Below, piece after piece: positions 20,457 through 29,227 of a stretch of DNA of 64,000 nucleotides. How positions within the stretch are numbered: the stretch's first letter is position 1; the number at the start of each line of letters is the position of its first letter. The translations under genes and the position numbers were made by a program. The stretch covers positions 1 through 64,000 of the forward strand of contig NZ_NADJ01000015.1 of NCBI RefSeq assembly GCF_002196705.1, in the 5' to 3' direction. Source of the DNA: Desulfosporosinus sp. FKB. GTDB lineage: Bacteria; Bacillota; Desulfitobacteriia; Desulfitobacteriales; Desulfitobacteriaceae. The notes below the pieces were generated by a model that worked only from the letters and a program-made list of their open reading frames with translations, did not search any database and was not told the DNA's origin.

Positions 20457-23147
20457 TTACAATAACTCTCCGTATTTCTTGACAAAAAGGGTTTTAATAG
20501 TTTGGGCAAGGGCCATATAGGCAACAATTGTAGCGATAAGCCACGGGAAATATATTAATGGTAACGGCGACATTTTAAGATATCCTCCGATAGGTGTAAA
20601 CGGGATAATTGTACCTACAGCAATAGCCAATGAGGTTAGAAGCAAAACGGGCTTAGACGCACGGCTTTGAATAAAAGGCACCTTCTTCGTACGAATCATG
20701 TGAATTACAAGTGTCTGCGACCACAGGCTTTCCACAAACCAACCAGTGTTAAACAGCGTCATAAATCCAGTTTGAGCTTCAGGGGTAAGGGTGTGATAAG
20801 CACCGCCGAATATACTGGGGCCAATAATAAAGAACATAAGCAGATACGTTGTTATATCAAAAACTGAGCTTGTGGGGCCAATCCACAGCATAAACTTACT
20901 GATTGAGGAAGCATCCCATTTTCGTGGTATTTTCAGGTAGTCGGCATCCATATTATCCCACGGGATTGAAAGGCAAGAAATGTCATAGATTAGATTGAGG
21001 ACAAGAATTTGTATCGGCAGCATCGGCAAAAAGGGCAAAAACGCACTCGCAACCAAAACCGAAAACATGTTGCCAAAATTGGAGCTTGCCGTCATCTTAA
21101 TATATTTAATGATATTTCCAAAGATCTTTCGTCCTTCGACAACCCCTTCTTCAAGTACCATGAGGTCTTTTTCCAGAAGAATAATATCCGCTGATTCCTT
21201 AGCGATATCAACTGCGGTATCAACTGAAATGCCGACATCAGCTGCACGCATTGCAGAAGCATCATTAATACCGTCACCGAGAAATCCTACTGTATGCCCG
21301 TTCTCACGGAGCAGTGTAACAATTCTTGCTTTTTGCTGCGGAGACAGTTTGGCAAATACACTCGTTGATTCTACTTCTAATTTCAGTAGTTCATCAGTCA
21401 TTCCTTCAATATCCGAACCAAGTAAAAGCTTGTCAACCGATAATCCAACTTGTTTGCAAATACAACGTGTTACAGCGTCATTATCCCCTGTCAAAATCTT
21501 AACCGCTACACCGTATTCGTTAAGTGCTTTGATAGCCGCCATCGTTGTTTCTTTGGGTGGGTCAAGGAAAGCAAGATAACCCATTAAAACCATCTCAGCT
21601 TCATCTTTAACGGAGAATACACCTTCTACGGACGGATTTGTTTTTTGTGCTACTGCAATCACACGCATGCCGTCATCATTAAGTTTAGCAACGGTTGCTA
21701 AGATTTCCTGTTGGATTTCGGAAGTTAGAGCCACAACCTGACCATTATATTCGGCGTATTTTGATACGGACAACATTTCCTCTACGGCACCTTTTGTAAT
21801 AAGTTGTGTTTTTCCTTCCCGATCTTTTAAAACAACGCTCATTCTGCGGCGTGTGAAGTCAAAGGGTATTTCATCAACTTTTTCGTATTTGCTTTCTAGA
21901 TTGTAAAAGGGTTGTTCTTTTGAATGTGTGAGAATAGCAATATCCATAAGATTTTTCAGCCCTGTTTGGAAATAGCTATTCAAAAAGGCGTGACGTAAAA
22001 CTCTTACGTCTTCGTTGCCATGAATATCAAGATGAAGTTCTAAGATAACTTTGTCTTGCGTTAGAGTACCAGTTTTATCAGTACATAAGACATCCATCGC
22101 TCCAAAGTTCTGCATAGAGTGCAGATGTTTAACAATTGTTTTTTTCTTGGACATCGAAACGGCACCCTTAGCGAGATTCGTTGTCACAATCATGGGCAGC
22201 ATTTCAGGGGTAAGTCCTACTGCTACGGATAAGGCAAAGAGAAAAGCTTCGAGCCAATCACCCTTTGTAAAGCCATTAATGAACAGCACGATTGGAACCA
22301 TAAACATCATGAAACGAATTAAAAGCCAGCTTACAGAGTTTACACCCTTGTCAAAGCTCGTCTCCACGCGTTTTCCAGTGACTGATTTGGCGATGGAGCC
22401 AAAGATGGTATTATCACCTGTAGCAATCACAACACAGACCGCAGAACCACTGACAACATTACTGCCCATAAATGCAAGATTTTCAAGCTCCAGGGGATTA
22501 CTTGACAATGCTTTTGGGGTTTGATGAACTAAGCTGCTGTATTTTTCGATGGGCTCGGATTCGCCCGTAAGAGCTGATTGACTAATAAATAAGTCTTTAG
22601 CTTGTAGTATGCGCACGTCAGCAGGAATCATATCTCCTGCAGCTAAATAAACGATATCCCCCGGTACAATATCTTCTAGGGGTATTTCCATTCTACCAAC
22701 ACCGTCACGCTCAATTGCAACGGTTGTATGCACCATAGCATTCAGCTTTTCGGCGGCATTATTGGATCGTGTTTCTTGTATAAAGCGCAACAAGCCACTA
22801 ATTGTTACCATCACGCAGATAATTATAACAGAAGATGGGTCACGATCCTCTGGTGCGGCCAATACAACATCAGTAAAAAGAGATATGACAGCAAGGACAA
22901 AAAGTACAACAGTAAAAGGATTTATAAAAGCATCGAATATCCTTTTAAGCACAGATTCTTGCTTATCATGGGATATTTCGTTACTACCGTACTCATCTCG
23001 TAGAGTGTTAACCATTTCTTCATTGAGACCGCGATACGAGGTTCCCATTTCCTTGAAAAGTGTTTCCGTTTCCATTTTACTGGAAGCAAGCAATTTTTCA
23101 GACATAGGGGATACATTGCTTTGTATAGTTTGAATTACTTTTTTCAT
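20457..23147 (-). CDS. mgtA: Magnesium-importing P-type ATPase
   Basis: 896 residues, type IIIB P-ATPase that brings Mg2+ into the cytosol. Cation-transporter N-terminal domain ([20 protein letters not shown]), actuator loop SALTGESEP, phosphorylation motif CTDKTGTLT, hinge [20 protein letters not shown], and C-terminal membrane helices rich in Pro/Phe. AAGGAGG precedes the ATG. Upstream on the same strand are an M-box riboswitch and a terminator, so it should be induced when Mg2+ is low. It sits inside the Tn3 unit between tnpA and the right TIR and is therefore a transposon passenger. Confidence 0.93.
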   Translation of the reverse strand: MKKVIQTIQSNVSPMSEKLLASSKMETETLFKEMGTSYRGLNEEMVNTLRDEYGSNEISHDKQESVLKRIFDAFINPFTVVLFVLAVISLFTDVVLAAPEDRDPSSVIIICVMVTISGLLRFIQETRSNNAAEKLNAMVHTTVAIERDGVGRMEIPLEDIVPGDIVYLAAGDMIPADVRILQAKDLFISQSALTGESEPIEKYSSLVHQTPKALSSNPLELENLAFMGSNVVSGSAVCVVIATGDNTIFGSIAKSVTGKRVETSFDKGVNSVSWLLIRFMMFMVPIVLFINGFTKGDWLEAFLFALSVAVGLTPEMLPMIVTTNLAKGAVSMSKKKTIVKHLHSMQNFGAMDVLCTDKTGTLTQDKVILELHLDIHGNEDVRVLRHAFLNSYFQTGLKNLMDIAILTHSKEQPFYNLESKYEKVDEIPFDFTRRRMSVVLKDREGKTQLITKGAVEEMLSVSKYAEYNGQVVALTSEIQQEILATVAKLNDDGMRVIAVAQKTNPSVEGVFSVKDEAEMVLMGYLAFLDPPKETTMAAIKALNEYGVAVKILTGDNDAVTRCICKQVGLSVDKLLLGSDIEGMTDELLKLEVESTSVFAKLSPQQKARIVTLLRENGHTVGFLGDGINDASAMRAADVGISVDTAVDIAKESADIILLEKDLMVLEEGVVEGRKIFGNIIKYIKMTASSNFGNMFSVLVASAFLPFLPMLPIQILVLNLIYDISCLSIPWDNMDADYLKIPRKWDASSISKFMLWIGPTSSVFDITTYLLMFFIIGPSIFGGAYHTLTPEAQTGFMTLFNTGWFVESLWSQTLVIHMIRTKKVPFIQSRASKPVLLLTSLAIAVGTIIPFTPIGGYLKMSPLPLIYFPWLIATIVAYMALAQTIKTLFVKKYGELL

Positions 23148-23289
23148 GGTCTTAACCTCCTTGAATTTTAGTTTAGCTGTTAGACAGCCGACTACAATTT
23201 CATGTAGTCAAATAACTAAGGAAGTAAAGACATAAAACACGTAGCAAAGTGAGCTCAAATCATTATATTGAATTTTGGCAACTGTGTGC

Positions 23290-23415
23290 TTAAATCATTA
23301 TTTTAGATTTTCGGCAGAGGAACAGAACGAAGACTACATAATCATTACTTAGGGGCCTGTTCCTCATTTTACTTCGCCCGTCAGGTTTCATGTCCCCACT
23401 ACTTCCTTCGTCCAT
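23290..23415 (-). CDS. 41-residue leader ORF between riboswitch and mgtA
   Basis: ATG at 23415 with GGAGG 8 nt upstream. The product starts MDEGSSGDMKPDGRSK and has a hydrophobic stretch VVFVLFLC before a basic end. It lies in the transcript between the M-box terminator and mgtA. It may be a regulatory leader or a small membrane peptide; no family recognised and it may be fortuitous. Confidence 0.4.
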   Translation of the reverse strand: MDEGSSGDMKPDGRSKMRNRPLSNDYVVFVLFLCRKSKIMI

Positions 23416-23467
23416 TCCTCTCACCTCCAAATAATTTCAGATAGTTTAAATATTGATAAACCAATGC

Positions 23468-23504
23468 AAAAATCCCTTGCCAAAGCATGAACAATGGCAA
23501 GGGA
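23468..23504 (-). terminator. Regulated terminator of the M-box
   Basis: On the minus strand TCCCTTGCCA...TTGGCAAGGGA followed by TTTTTG. It lies between the M-box aptamer and mgtA, the expected place for the expression platform. Confidence 0.8.
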
Positions 23505-23552
23505 ATATTACCCAAGTTACATACACACATAAAAGTAGTGCATGATATCGTT

Positions 23553-23702
23553 CAAGCTTTAGCTTCGCAAGGCGATGAAATTGCATTAGAATATGCCTTG
23601 GTTTCGACATATCCTGCTAACCTTCTCATAGTGTCTCCACTACTCCGCGGCAGCAATCCGTATCCCTGCGGTAGCCTCACCTACCGAGTGTTATTTAGTT
23701 CA
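23553..23702 (-). promoter_or_regulatory. M-box (ykoK) Mg2+ riboswitch
   Basis: The minus strand carries the characteristic order GGTAGGTGAGGCTACC, GATACGGATTGCTGCCGC, AGTGGAGACACT, then AGGATATGTCGAAACCAAGG and CATCGCC, closely matching the ykoK leader consensus known from memory. M-box RNAs fold on Mg2+ and expose a terminator, turning off Mg2+ transporters. Position upstream of mgtA and of the terminator at 23468-23504 supports the call. Exact aptamer edges are approximate. Confidence 0.87.
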
Positions 23703-23867
23703 TTAGTATTATATTACTGTATTCTATCGATTTCAAGTAAAATTGTTCATATTTGCTTTATATGATCAACTTATCAACGTATGATTTGTTTTTATAATCA
23801 GATCTTAATGTATCTTCATGATACGAAGATTTTCTTATGTGTCTATAGAATACCCTAAAAATACATT

Positions 23868-23905
23868 TACTTTGCGGGAGGTGACAGCTACGCTGGTATT
23901 ACCCC
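23868..23905 (-). repeat. Tn3 terminal inverted repeat, right end of the left unit
   Basis: Inverted copy of 16466-16503 with two mismatches. Followed by TAAAA, which does not match the flank of the left end. Confidence 0.85.
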
Positions 23906-23947
23906 TAAAAGGAGTATTACTCTTTGCTTTGAAGGAGGGAATAATAA

Positions 23948-24196
23948 ATGAAATATCAGAAAAACAAACGGTATACACGGAAACTAACAATTGTTGAAGA
24001 ATATGGGGATGCCCGTCAGAGAGTTGTGATCTTGAAAGATGATGAAGAACGTAAGTTCATTTGGACAACTAGAGATTCAAGTAATACGTACCAACATTTC
24101 AGATCGAGATGTTTATATAGTTTCAAAGTTGTTTGGATGTTCTGCGATAAGATTTATATTTCAAATATGATCAGACAGCCAGAAGTTTCAGATTGA
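23948..24196 (+). CDS. Hypothetical protein, probably truncated
   Basis: 82 residues with a strong ribosome-binding site (GAAGGAGGG, 8 nt before ATG). The first 60 residues (KRYTRKLTIVEEYGDARQRVVIL, DDEERKFIWTTRDS) resemble small C-terminal domains found in phage- or plasmid-related proteins, after which the expected ending seems replaced, perhaps by a frameshift. It lies in the 626-bp spacer between the two transposon units, thus DNA carried along from a former host. Function unknown. Confidence 0.5.
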   Translation: MKYQKNKRYTRKLTIVEEYGDARQRVVILKDDEERKFIWTTRDSSNTYQHFRSRCLYSFKVVWMFCDKIYISNMIRQPEVSD

Positions 24197-24378
24197 TTTG
24201 TTGGGGTGTCGCCAACATTTTAACGTTAAGTTAATCCGACAAAGCCTACGCTAAGAAAGGATTATCCATTTTCGGAATACAGTAGCCACAAAACCACTTT
24301 GATTATCCAAAATGTACGTTTAAGTATCCATACTTTGCCTCCGTGTTGCCTGTCCCCCGGTTATTATCATCGAACACT

Positions 24379-24408
24379 AGCCCCAATAACGACCGTTATT
24401 GGGGCTTT
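24379..24408 (+). terminator. Strong hairpin in the spacer between transposon units
   Basis: GCCCCAATAACG-ACC-GTTATTGGGGC followed by TTTAATAT. Likely ends transcription of the small gene upstream. Confidence 0.65.
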
Positions 24409-24531
24409 AATATAACCCGTTAAAAAATCAATTGTGGTATAGATTGGTCGCTCGTTTCATATTTCAAGAGTAAAAAGCTGGTGATCCATAGAGTCATAGA
24501 GTAAGGAAAACCAGCTTGATTCTTTTTAAGA

Positions 24532-24569
24532 GGGGTAGTACCAGCGAAGCTGTCACCAGGGGCAAAGTA
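24532..24569 (+). repeat. Tn3 terminal inverted repeat, left end of the right unit
   Basis: 38 bp, identical at all positions to the inverted copy at 26456-26493; about eight differences from the outer-left copy. Preceded by TAAGA. Confidence 0.88.
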
Positions 24570-25051
24570 AGATTGGTTTCCTACATTAATCATAGTCCTA
24601 GTTCTTTTGTGTCTTTCTACCGTGAACGTAAAAAGAAAAAGCCTAAACATCAACAATAGTATATTAACGTGAGTGAGAGAAAAACGGACTTTGGCCTTTT
24701 GTAGAAAAACATGCTTAAAGGGCTTAAATGTTGGGGGGTTAAAAACAGGTAAATCACCTGTCAGAAGGAAATTTGGGCAAATACAGAGAATTAGGTTTTG
24801 CTGAACTTGTCATAGTGTTTGTTATAGGACCTAAAATTTAAAAATAGCGTACGCTTACCATAAAAATATTTAGGAAATATAGAAATATGTGTAACCTTTT
24901 AATACCTCAAACCCTCTATATATTGAAGGGAGGAGAGTGGGTTAAAAACCATTAACAAAAATGGTTAAAGTTTTGCCTTATATAATTTTAGGGAGGGATT
25001 TTAATGAAAATGATAACAAAAAAAATTACTGTTTTGGCTGGGTGATGTAAA
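24570..25051. other. Left part of the non-autonomous transposon unit, mostly non-coding
   Basis: AT-rich. Contains a micro-ORF at 25004-25045 (MKMITKKITVLAG) with AGGGAGGG upstream, ending just before the small membrane protein gene and possibly coupled to it. A recombination site for TnpI may lie here but was not identified. Confidence 0.4.
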
Positions 25052-25261
25052 TTGAAGTATTTATATGCTTTGATAGCAGGAATATTGGTTGCATTTATGG
25101 GATATCTTGTTTCTGCGTTTGTCCTCGTAGGGATTTTCTCTAATGGATCAGTTGAAAGCTCATTTCATGCAATGACACAAGGTTTATTAATATTTTTGAT
25201 TATCGTGATAGTAGTATGTACTTTTTTAATATTGGAAGAAATCAAAAAAAATAGTAAATGA
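25052..25261 (+). CDS. Small two-helix membrane protein
   Basis: 69 residues with two clear membrane segments (LYALIAGILVAFMGYLVSAF and LLIFLIIVIVVCTFLIL) and a charged tail EEIKKNSK. The TTG start has only a weak ribosome site (GGGTGATG) and may be coupled to the micro-ORF upstream. Precedes the secreted-protein gene by about 100 bp. Cargo of the right transposon unit; no family recognised. Confidence 0.6.
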   Translation: MKYLYALIAGILVAFMGYLVSAFVLVGIFSNGSVESSFHAMTQGLLIFLIIVIVVCTFLILEEIKKNSK

Positions 25262-25358
25262 CTTGGCTTTTAAGTAAAAACAAAAAACAATTCAAGTGCT
25301 TTCACGATGCGAAAATAAGATGTAAAGAAGTGAAAAATTTATAGGGGGATTGATAATT

Positions 25359-26261
25359 GTGAAGAAAACTAGATTAAAAAAAGTGATGAAGTTGGTCAGT
25401 TCGGTTATTGTATCAGCATTATTATTAAACGTTGCTCTTGTTATTCCAGCAAGTGCACAGTCAATTCCGGTAAATACTAATAATAAAGAGGTCTTAGTAG
25501 GTCAAACAGTTATAAACGAATATGATAAATATAAAGAGTTAATAAATACGAATGATGATACCTTACTTTCAGAAGGTTATTCAAAAGAAGAAGTAAACAA
25601 GCTCAGGAGTGTAGATTATAAAGGGTTATTAAAAGCGAGAGTCGAAAAAAATGCTAAGTTAAGTGATAATGATCTTATTAAAAAAGGGTATACATCGAAT
25701 CAGATCAGCCAAATAAGAAATTATAAAGGTACAGAAGACCAAATGCAAGCATTATCCGCTAGTTTATATTTAAGTACCTATAATACTTATCATATTAATT
25801 CGCCGAGTAAGTCTGAAGCTGATTTTAGAACAGATTGGACTTGGACAAGTCCTCCCATATTTGAAAGGGACGATCTTTGGGCAGCAACTTGGTCGGAAGG
25901 TATGTATCTTATGGACTCAGTTTCTTTTGCAACGGCTCAATATTACCTTCAAACTGATGATACTTATCATCATAGCGAATATCTCGGTAGCCTTACACCT
26001 AACTTAAATAATGGTGCATCTAAAAAAATTTACTTGATATCTTCGTCATATCCTGGGACATACGCTAAAACGGGAAGCGTTTATTATGATATATCCAAAC
26101 AGGCTCAAGTTCCAGAACTTGCGGTTCTAGCTAAATATGGGCATACTCAGATAGCAATAAATCCTACAGTTGCATTTTCTACTTCTGGAGCGCTTGGGAT
26201 AACATTTTCATATGGAGTTGCTGAAATGGGAACGAATAATGTTCACATTACAACAATGTAA
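25359..26261 (+). CDS. Secreted protein of unknown function
   Basis: 300 residues from GTG 25359 (AGGGGG 10 nt upstream; the TTG at 25350 is too close). A Sec signal peptide, KKTRLKKVMKL plus a hydrophobic run, ends near PASAQS. Two similar helical motifs follow (LLSEGYSKEEVNKLRSVDYKG and LIKKGYTSNQISQIRNYKGT, about 36 residues apart). The rest is rich in Ser, Thr, Tyr and Trp (TDWTWTSPPIF, TYHHSEYLGSLTP). There are no cysteines and no known catalytic motif. Cargo of the transposase-less unit, next to a small membrane protein; an exported effector or immunity-type role is only speculation. Confidence 0.75.
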   Translation: MKKTRLKKVMKLVSSVIVSALLLNVALVIPASAQSIPVNTNNKEVLVGQTVINEYDKYKELINTNDDTLLSEGYSKEEVNKLRSVDYKGLLKARVEKNAKLSDNDLIKKGYTSNQISQIRNYKGTEDQMQALSASLYLSTYNTYHINSPSKSEADFRTDWTWTSPPIFERDDLWAATWSEGMYLMDSVSFATAQYYLQTDDTYHHSEYLGSLTPNLNNGASKKIYLISSSYPGTYAKTGSVYYDISKQAQVPELAVLAKYGHTQIAINPTVAFSTSGALGITFSYGVAEMGTNNVHITTM

Positions 26262-26379
26262 TTAATTTTGCATAATTACTACTTACTAAATTTAAGCTGC
26301 TACAACATTGAAATCGCTTGTCAGCGGGCACAGTGATAATATGCTAACTATAGAGAGACGTGCTATCATACTAAATATG

Positions 26380-26410
26380 AGAGCTGCCAAAGGTATGGCA
26401 GCTCTTTTTT
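26380..26410 (+). terminator. Terminator of the secreted-protein gene
   Basis: AGAGCTGCC-AAAGGTAT-GGCAGCTCT followed by TTTTT, 120 bp after the stop codon. Confidence 0.85.
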
Positions 26411-26455
26411 ACATAACCTCATTTATCGGACTCAATGCTTGTAAAATTAACCATC

Positions 26456-26493
26456 TACTTTGCCCCTGGTGACAGCTTCGCTGGTACTACCCC
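26456..26493 (-). repeat. Tn3 terminal inverted repeat, right outer
   Basis: Identical, inverted, to 24532-24569. Followed by TATCT (26494-26498), which matches the 5 bp before the left outer repeat. Confidence 0.88.
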
Positions 26494-26507
26494 TATCTTG
26501 TGTTTAT

Positions 26508-27311
26508 TCAATCAACACAAGATTTGAAATAGGAACATTTAGACTCCCTACATCCATGGGGATGGCGTGAACTATGCGTACAATTAATTGGTTCATGTGG
26601 TGTTGATAAGGATACATTTAAATATTCCTTAACTAATAAAACGGCCTCACTTAGTGCAATCCTTACAAAGTTTTTGCAACAGCACGGACCAGTTTGGGCA
26701 GCGATAGCATTAACTATTTTGCCTACTGCCTTCATTGTTGATGATGTTTCTTGGTCTTTACGACATGATGCACCCAAAACGACACTAAAACATGAACCAA
26801 TCGCGGGAGAAATTCCACATACCCCTGTTAGTCCGCAATATCCTCCGATAGCTTGTCTTTTGGTACGATTCATTGCTTCAACAATCTGTTCATCCGTAAC
26901 CTTAACTGTTCCTTCATTCCTGAGTGCTGTCATCAAAGCTCCTGATGCTATCCAGGCATTTTCACAACCGAGCATCGGAATGTTATCTTGGTTTATTAGA
27001 TACTCGGCAATTTCGAAAAGATTATTTGATTTATTGGCTAAAACATACTCCTTGACAGTTTCAAAGAGACCTTTTCCATGACATTCATCGCATACATAGT
27101 GTCCATTCGGGCAAGTGATATTGCCAATCTCTTTTTTGCCACATTGAATGCAAGTTAGTTCCCGTCCTGAGTTGAAGTATTCTAATTCGCCTCCGCAGAT
27201 TTGGCAGTTCTCAGTCTTAGTTTCAACGTGCTGACCAGCACTCAAATTAGATTCTCAACAACCTGATACTGACGTTATGGTGTTACTATTCTGATTCCGA
27301 ATTAAATCCAT
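26508..27311 (-). CDS. DUF5714 cysteine-rich protein, probable selenoprotein
   Basis: Starting at ATG 27311 (GGGGGG 7 nt upstream) the frame reads 18 codons ending SVSGC, then TGA (27255-27257), then continues in the same frame for 248 codons. A hairpin with loop GGTC starts 13 nt after the TGA, as in bacterial SECIS elements, so residue 19 is probably selenocysteine next to Cys18. The rest has two zinc-ribbon-like CxxC pairs (CQICGGEL, CIQCGKKE), CPNGHYVCDECHGK, and a Cys/Gly-rich core GYCGLTGVCGISPAIGSC typical of DUF5714. Cellular role unknown; a redox or metal-handling function fits. If TGA is a stop, the product would start from a TTG at 27245 with no ribosome site. Confidence 0.75.
27228..27257 (-). 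promoter_or_regulatory. Candidate bacterial SECIS with in-frame TGA
   Basis: TGA at 27255-27257; 13 nt later the stem GTGCT/AGCAC with loop GGTC (27233-27236). There are 18 nt between the TGA and the loop, within the usual range, and G leads the loop. The apex TGC-TGGTCA-GCA is nearly the E. coli fdhF apex (TGC-AGGTCT-GCA, from memory), with a compensated base pair. Confidence 0.75.
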
Positions 27312-27693
27312 CCCCTTTCCCCCCATTCTTTCTTTAACCACGTATTACACGATCTTAATTGTATGGAAGATCTTATTTCGTTTACATGTACTTTCGTTAC
27401 AGTCAAATTATCATAAATAACCACTTATATCAAGAATCCTTTATATTTGGTTTCCGGACTTTGTTGGCGGATCTCAAATAGCTGTATGAACTTATGTCAA
27501 GTATAGCAAAAAGAGTTGTTAGGTGGGTGCGAATCTGTGAATAGATCGCAATATTACCAATTGTCTAAATATAATTATTTTCATATCTGAGCAGGAATTT
27601 AATAAATTAAAAAGAATACTTTGGCGATTGAAAATAATAGGGATACCAAACGTTTTATAATTAAATTTCAAATTTGCTTTTGGAGGTGAATAT
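27312..27693. other. Divergent intergenic region
   Basis: AT-rich. TATAAT at 27656-27661 may be the -10 box of the plus-strand gene but no well-spaced -35 was found. Nothing else recognised. Confidence 0.4.
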
Positions 27694-27930
27694 ATGGGAT
27701 TGTATCGGGAGCGTTTATCCAATTCCCATGAAGAAATAGTTACTAATTGGTCTACACATTCGATGTGTCTATTTGCTGAAAAAGAATGGGTCAGCCCAAA
27801 AGACATACAACATGCAAAACGATATGAATTGGGTGATTGTTTAAGAGTCTGGTGCTTGCATAATAGCGATTGGTGTGAATCTAGCGATGCTAGGAATTGT
27901 CCAATTCGCTGCGATCACGACAAATTCTAA
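27694..27930 (+). CDS. Small cysteine-rich protein of unknown function
   Basis: 78 residues, GGAGGTGA 6 nt upstream of ATG. Six cysteines (in SMCLFA, GDCLRVWC, DWCESS, NCPIRC) and several His suggest metal binding or disulfides. No signal peptide. Divergent from the probable selenoprotein gene. Family not recognised. Confidence 0.6.
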   Translation: MGLYRERLSNSHEEIVTNWSTHSMCLFAEKEWVSPKDIQHAKRYELGDCLRVWCLHNSDWCESSDARNCPIRCDHDKF

Positions 27931-28158
27931 TTAACGAACAGGTTAAATATTCACTCGATACGGACGAGTTCTTTCTAACATTCAAATTAATTTTACGTTC
28001 CAACAACTGCTTTCTGTAAGTGATTTTTCACCAAGGCCTGTAAAATAACTTACGCCTTGATTTGATCGCTATGTTTAATATTTTCGTTCTCCCCCTTCCC
28101 TTCTTTTCCCTCATACCAAGAGTTATAGTTAAGCTTGCTCTTTCAACCTTGACGCCAG

Positions 28159-29085
28159 TTAATTGGATAAATTCACACCTGTCTTGGAAATATTCACAAT
28201 CGAACTAGGATTAACTGAGGGCAACTGTCCCTCCTCTCGAACTTCCAAGTTAATTTGATCTTTAACCTGAGTAATATCCGGGTATAGTGTAAATCTAGTT
28301 ACCCCATAACGTTCAAGTTCGGCGAGAATTTCAGAAACTCTGTCAGCAGCCACACAGATCTCAACTAAATAATTTGATGCATCCGCAAAGAGATTCAATG
28401 GGATAATCTCCTTGTCATGAGGAAATACAGTAAAAACTCCCTTTTGAGCCACAATGTGAGGGTTATTTAAGGGGCCGATAACTGCGGCTGGTTTTTTGTT
28501 TTCGAGAATTTTAGCATTAGGACCAAAGTAAAGATCAACAATTTCTTCGTCAACATTAGGTATATAGCCCGGCTTAACAAAACTATGGAAGGAAAATGCT
28601 TCATTGAGGCGAACCGGGTTTAGAATCCAAACTGCTGCATCCGGTCGGCCATCATTTGTTCTTCGCCCATCTAAAGCAAAGAAAAGACCAGTAAGGGCAT
28701 CGCGACTCCAATCCATAATTCGAGTCGGAACTCCATAATGTTGCATCATAAATAGCCAGTGCCAGTAAGCGGCCTGGCCATTAGGAATTGGGAAAGATGG
28801 TAATTCTTGTACAAAAGGAATAGCATAGGATTTAAACTTTGATAGATAGATAATCTCCATAAGAGGATTGAGCGGACTTCGAGCGATGCTGGGGATTAGG
28901 TCCCACCGAACGGGTTTTGCCGGTTGGTTTAGTTCATTTTGACCACGGTACCATAGTTCACATCTCCCAGTCATAGGACAGATTTTATCAAATGCTTTGT
29001 CTACGGCATTTAGATACTCTTCAACATTTGAAATCCGCGTAAAGCAACTGGTAACGGGACCTGTTGGTTGTAGTTCAACGGCCAT
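28159..29085 (-). CDS. FRG-domain protein
   Basis: 308 residues with the hallmarks of the FRG domain (PF08867): WYRGQNELNQ, an Arg/Ser segment LIPSIARSPL, and QHYGVPTRIMDWSRDAL leading into GLFFALDG. GGAGGTGG precedes the ATG. The domain's biochemistry is unsettled; related proteins occur in mobile and phage-defence contexts, so a defence role is possible. It is isolated, with a strong bidirectional terminator just upstream at 29154-29192. The family call is good, the function unknown. Confidence 0.8.
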   Translation of the reverse strand: MAVELQPTGPVTSCFTRISNVEEYLNAVDKAFDKICPMTGRCELWYRGQNELNQPAKPVRWDLIPSIARSPLNPLMEIIYLSKFKSYAIPFVQELPSFPIPNGQAAYWHWLFMMQHYGVPTRIMDWSRDALTGLFFALDGRRTNDGRPDAAVWILNPVRLNEAFSFHSFVKPGYIPNVDEEIVDLYFGPNAKILENKKPAAVIGPLNNPHIVAQKGVFTVFPHDKEIIPLNLFADASNYLVEICVAADRVSEILAELERYGVTRFTLYPDITQVKDQINLEVREEGQLPSVNPSSIVNISKTGVNLSN

Positions 29086-29153
29086 TTATCCCACCTCCCG
29101 TATAGAATATGAAGGGAAGTGTATGTTTGCGTCATCCAAAATAGGCTGACATA

Positions 29154-29192
29154 AAAACTGCCGAAGTGTTTGCAAACGCTTCGGCAGTTTTT
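29154..29192. terminator. Bidirectional terminator
   Basis: Nearly perfect inverted repeat ACTGCCGAAGTGTTTG/CAAACGCTTCGGCAGT flanked by A-runs and T-runs. It ends the antiporter transcript 36 bp after its stop. Confidence 0.85.
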
Positions 29193-29227
29193 TATTTTAT
29201 CGTTGACGTTAGCTTAGCAGAATGGAA

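Larger units (their letters stand above)
16466..26493. mobile_element. Composite Tn3-family transposon, 10,028 bp
   Basis: Outer ends are 38-bp inverted repeats starting GGGGTA.TACCAGCG (16466-16503 and, inverted, 26456-26493). They are flanked by the same 5 bp, TATCT, at 16461-16465 and 26494-26498; a 5-bp duplication is the Tn3 rule. Two more copies lie inside, pointing the other way (23868-23905 and 24532-24569), so the element consists of two TIR-bounded units around a 626-bp spacer. Left unit: tnpI, tnpA, mgtA, M-box. Right unit: two small cargo genes, no transposase. The target duplication joins the outermost ends, so the whole seems to have moved as one piece. Confidence 0.88.

Noticed and set aside
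23487-23765. 92-codon plus-strand ORF
   Set aside because: It is the complement of the M-box riboswitch and its terminator.
24420-24656. 78-codon minus-strand ORF
   Set aside because: It crosses a transposon terminal repeat, has no ribosome site and no family.
16466-26493. Four copies of a 38-bp sequence first suspected to be a c-di-GMP-like riboswitch or a dispersed coding motif
   Set aside because: Orientation, GGGG ends, 38-bp length and the TATCT duplication identify them as Tn3 terminal repeats.
26508-27245. TTG start for the DUF5714 protein
   Set aside because: No ribosome-binding site; an ATG with a good site lies upstream in the same frame across a TGA that is followed by a SECIS-like hairpin.
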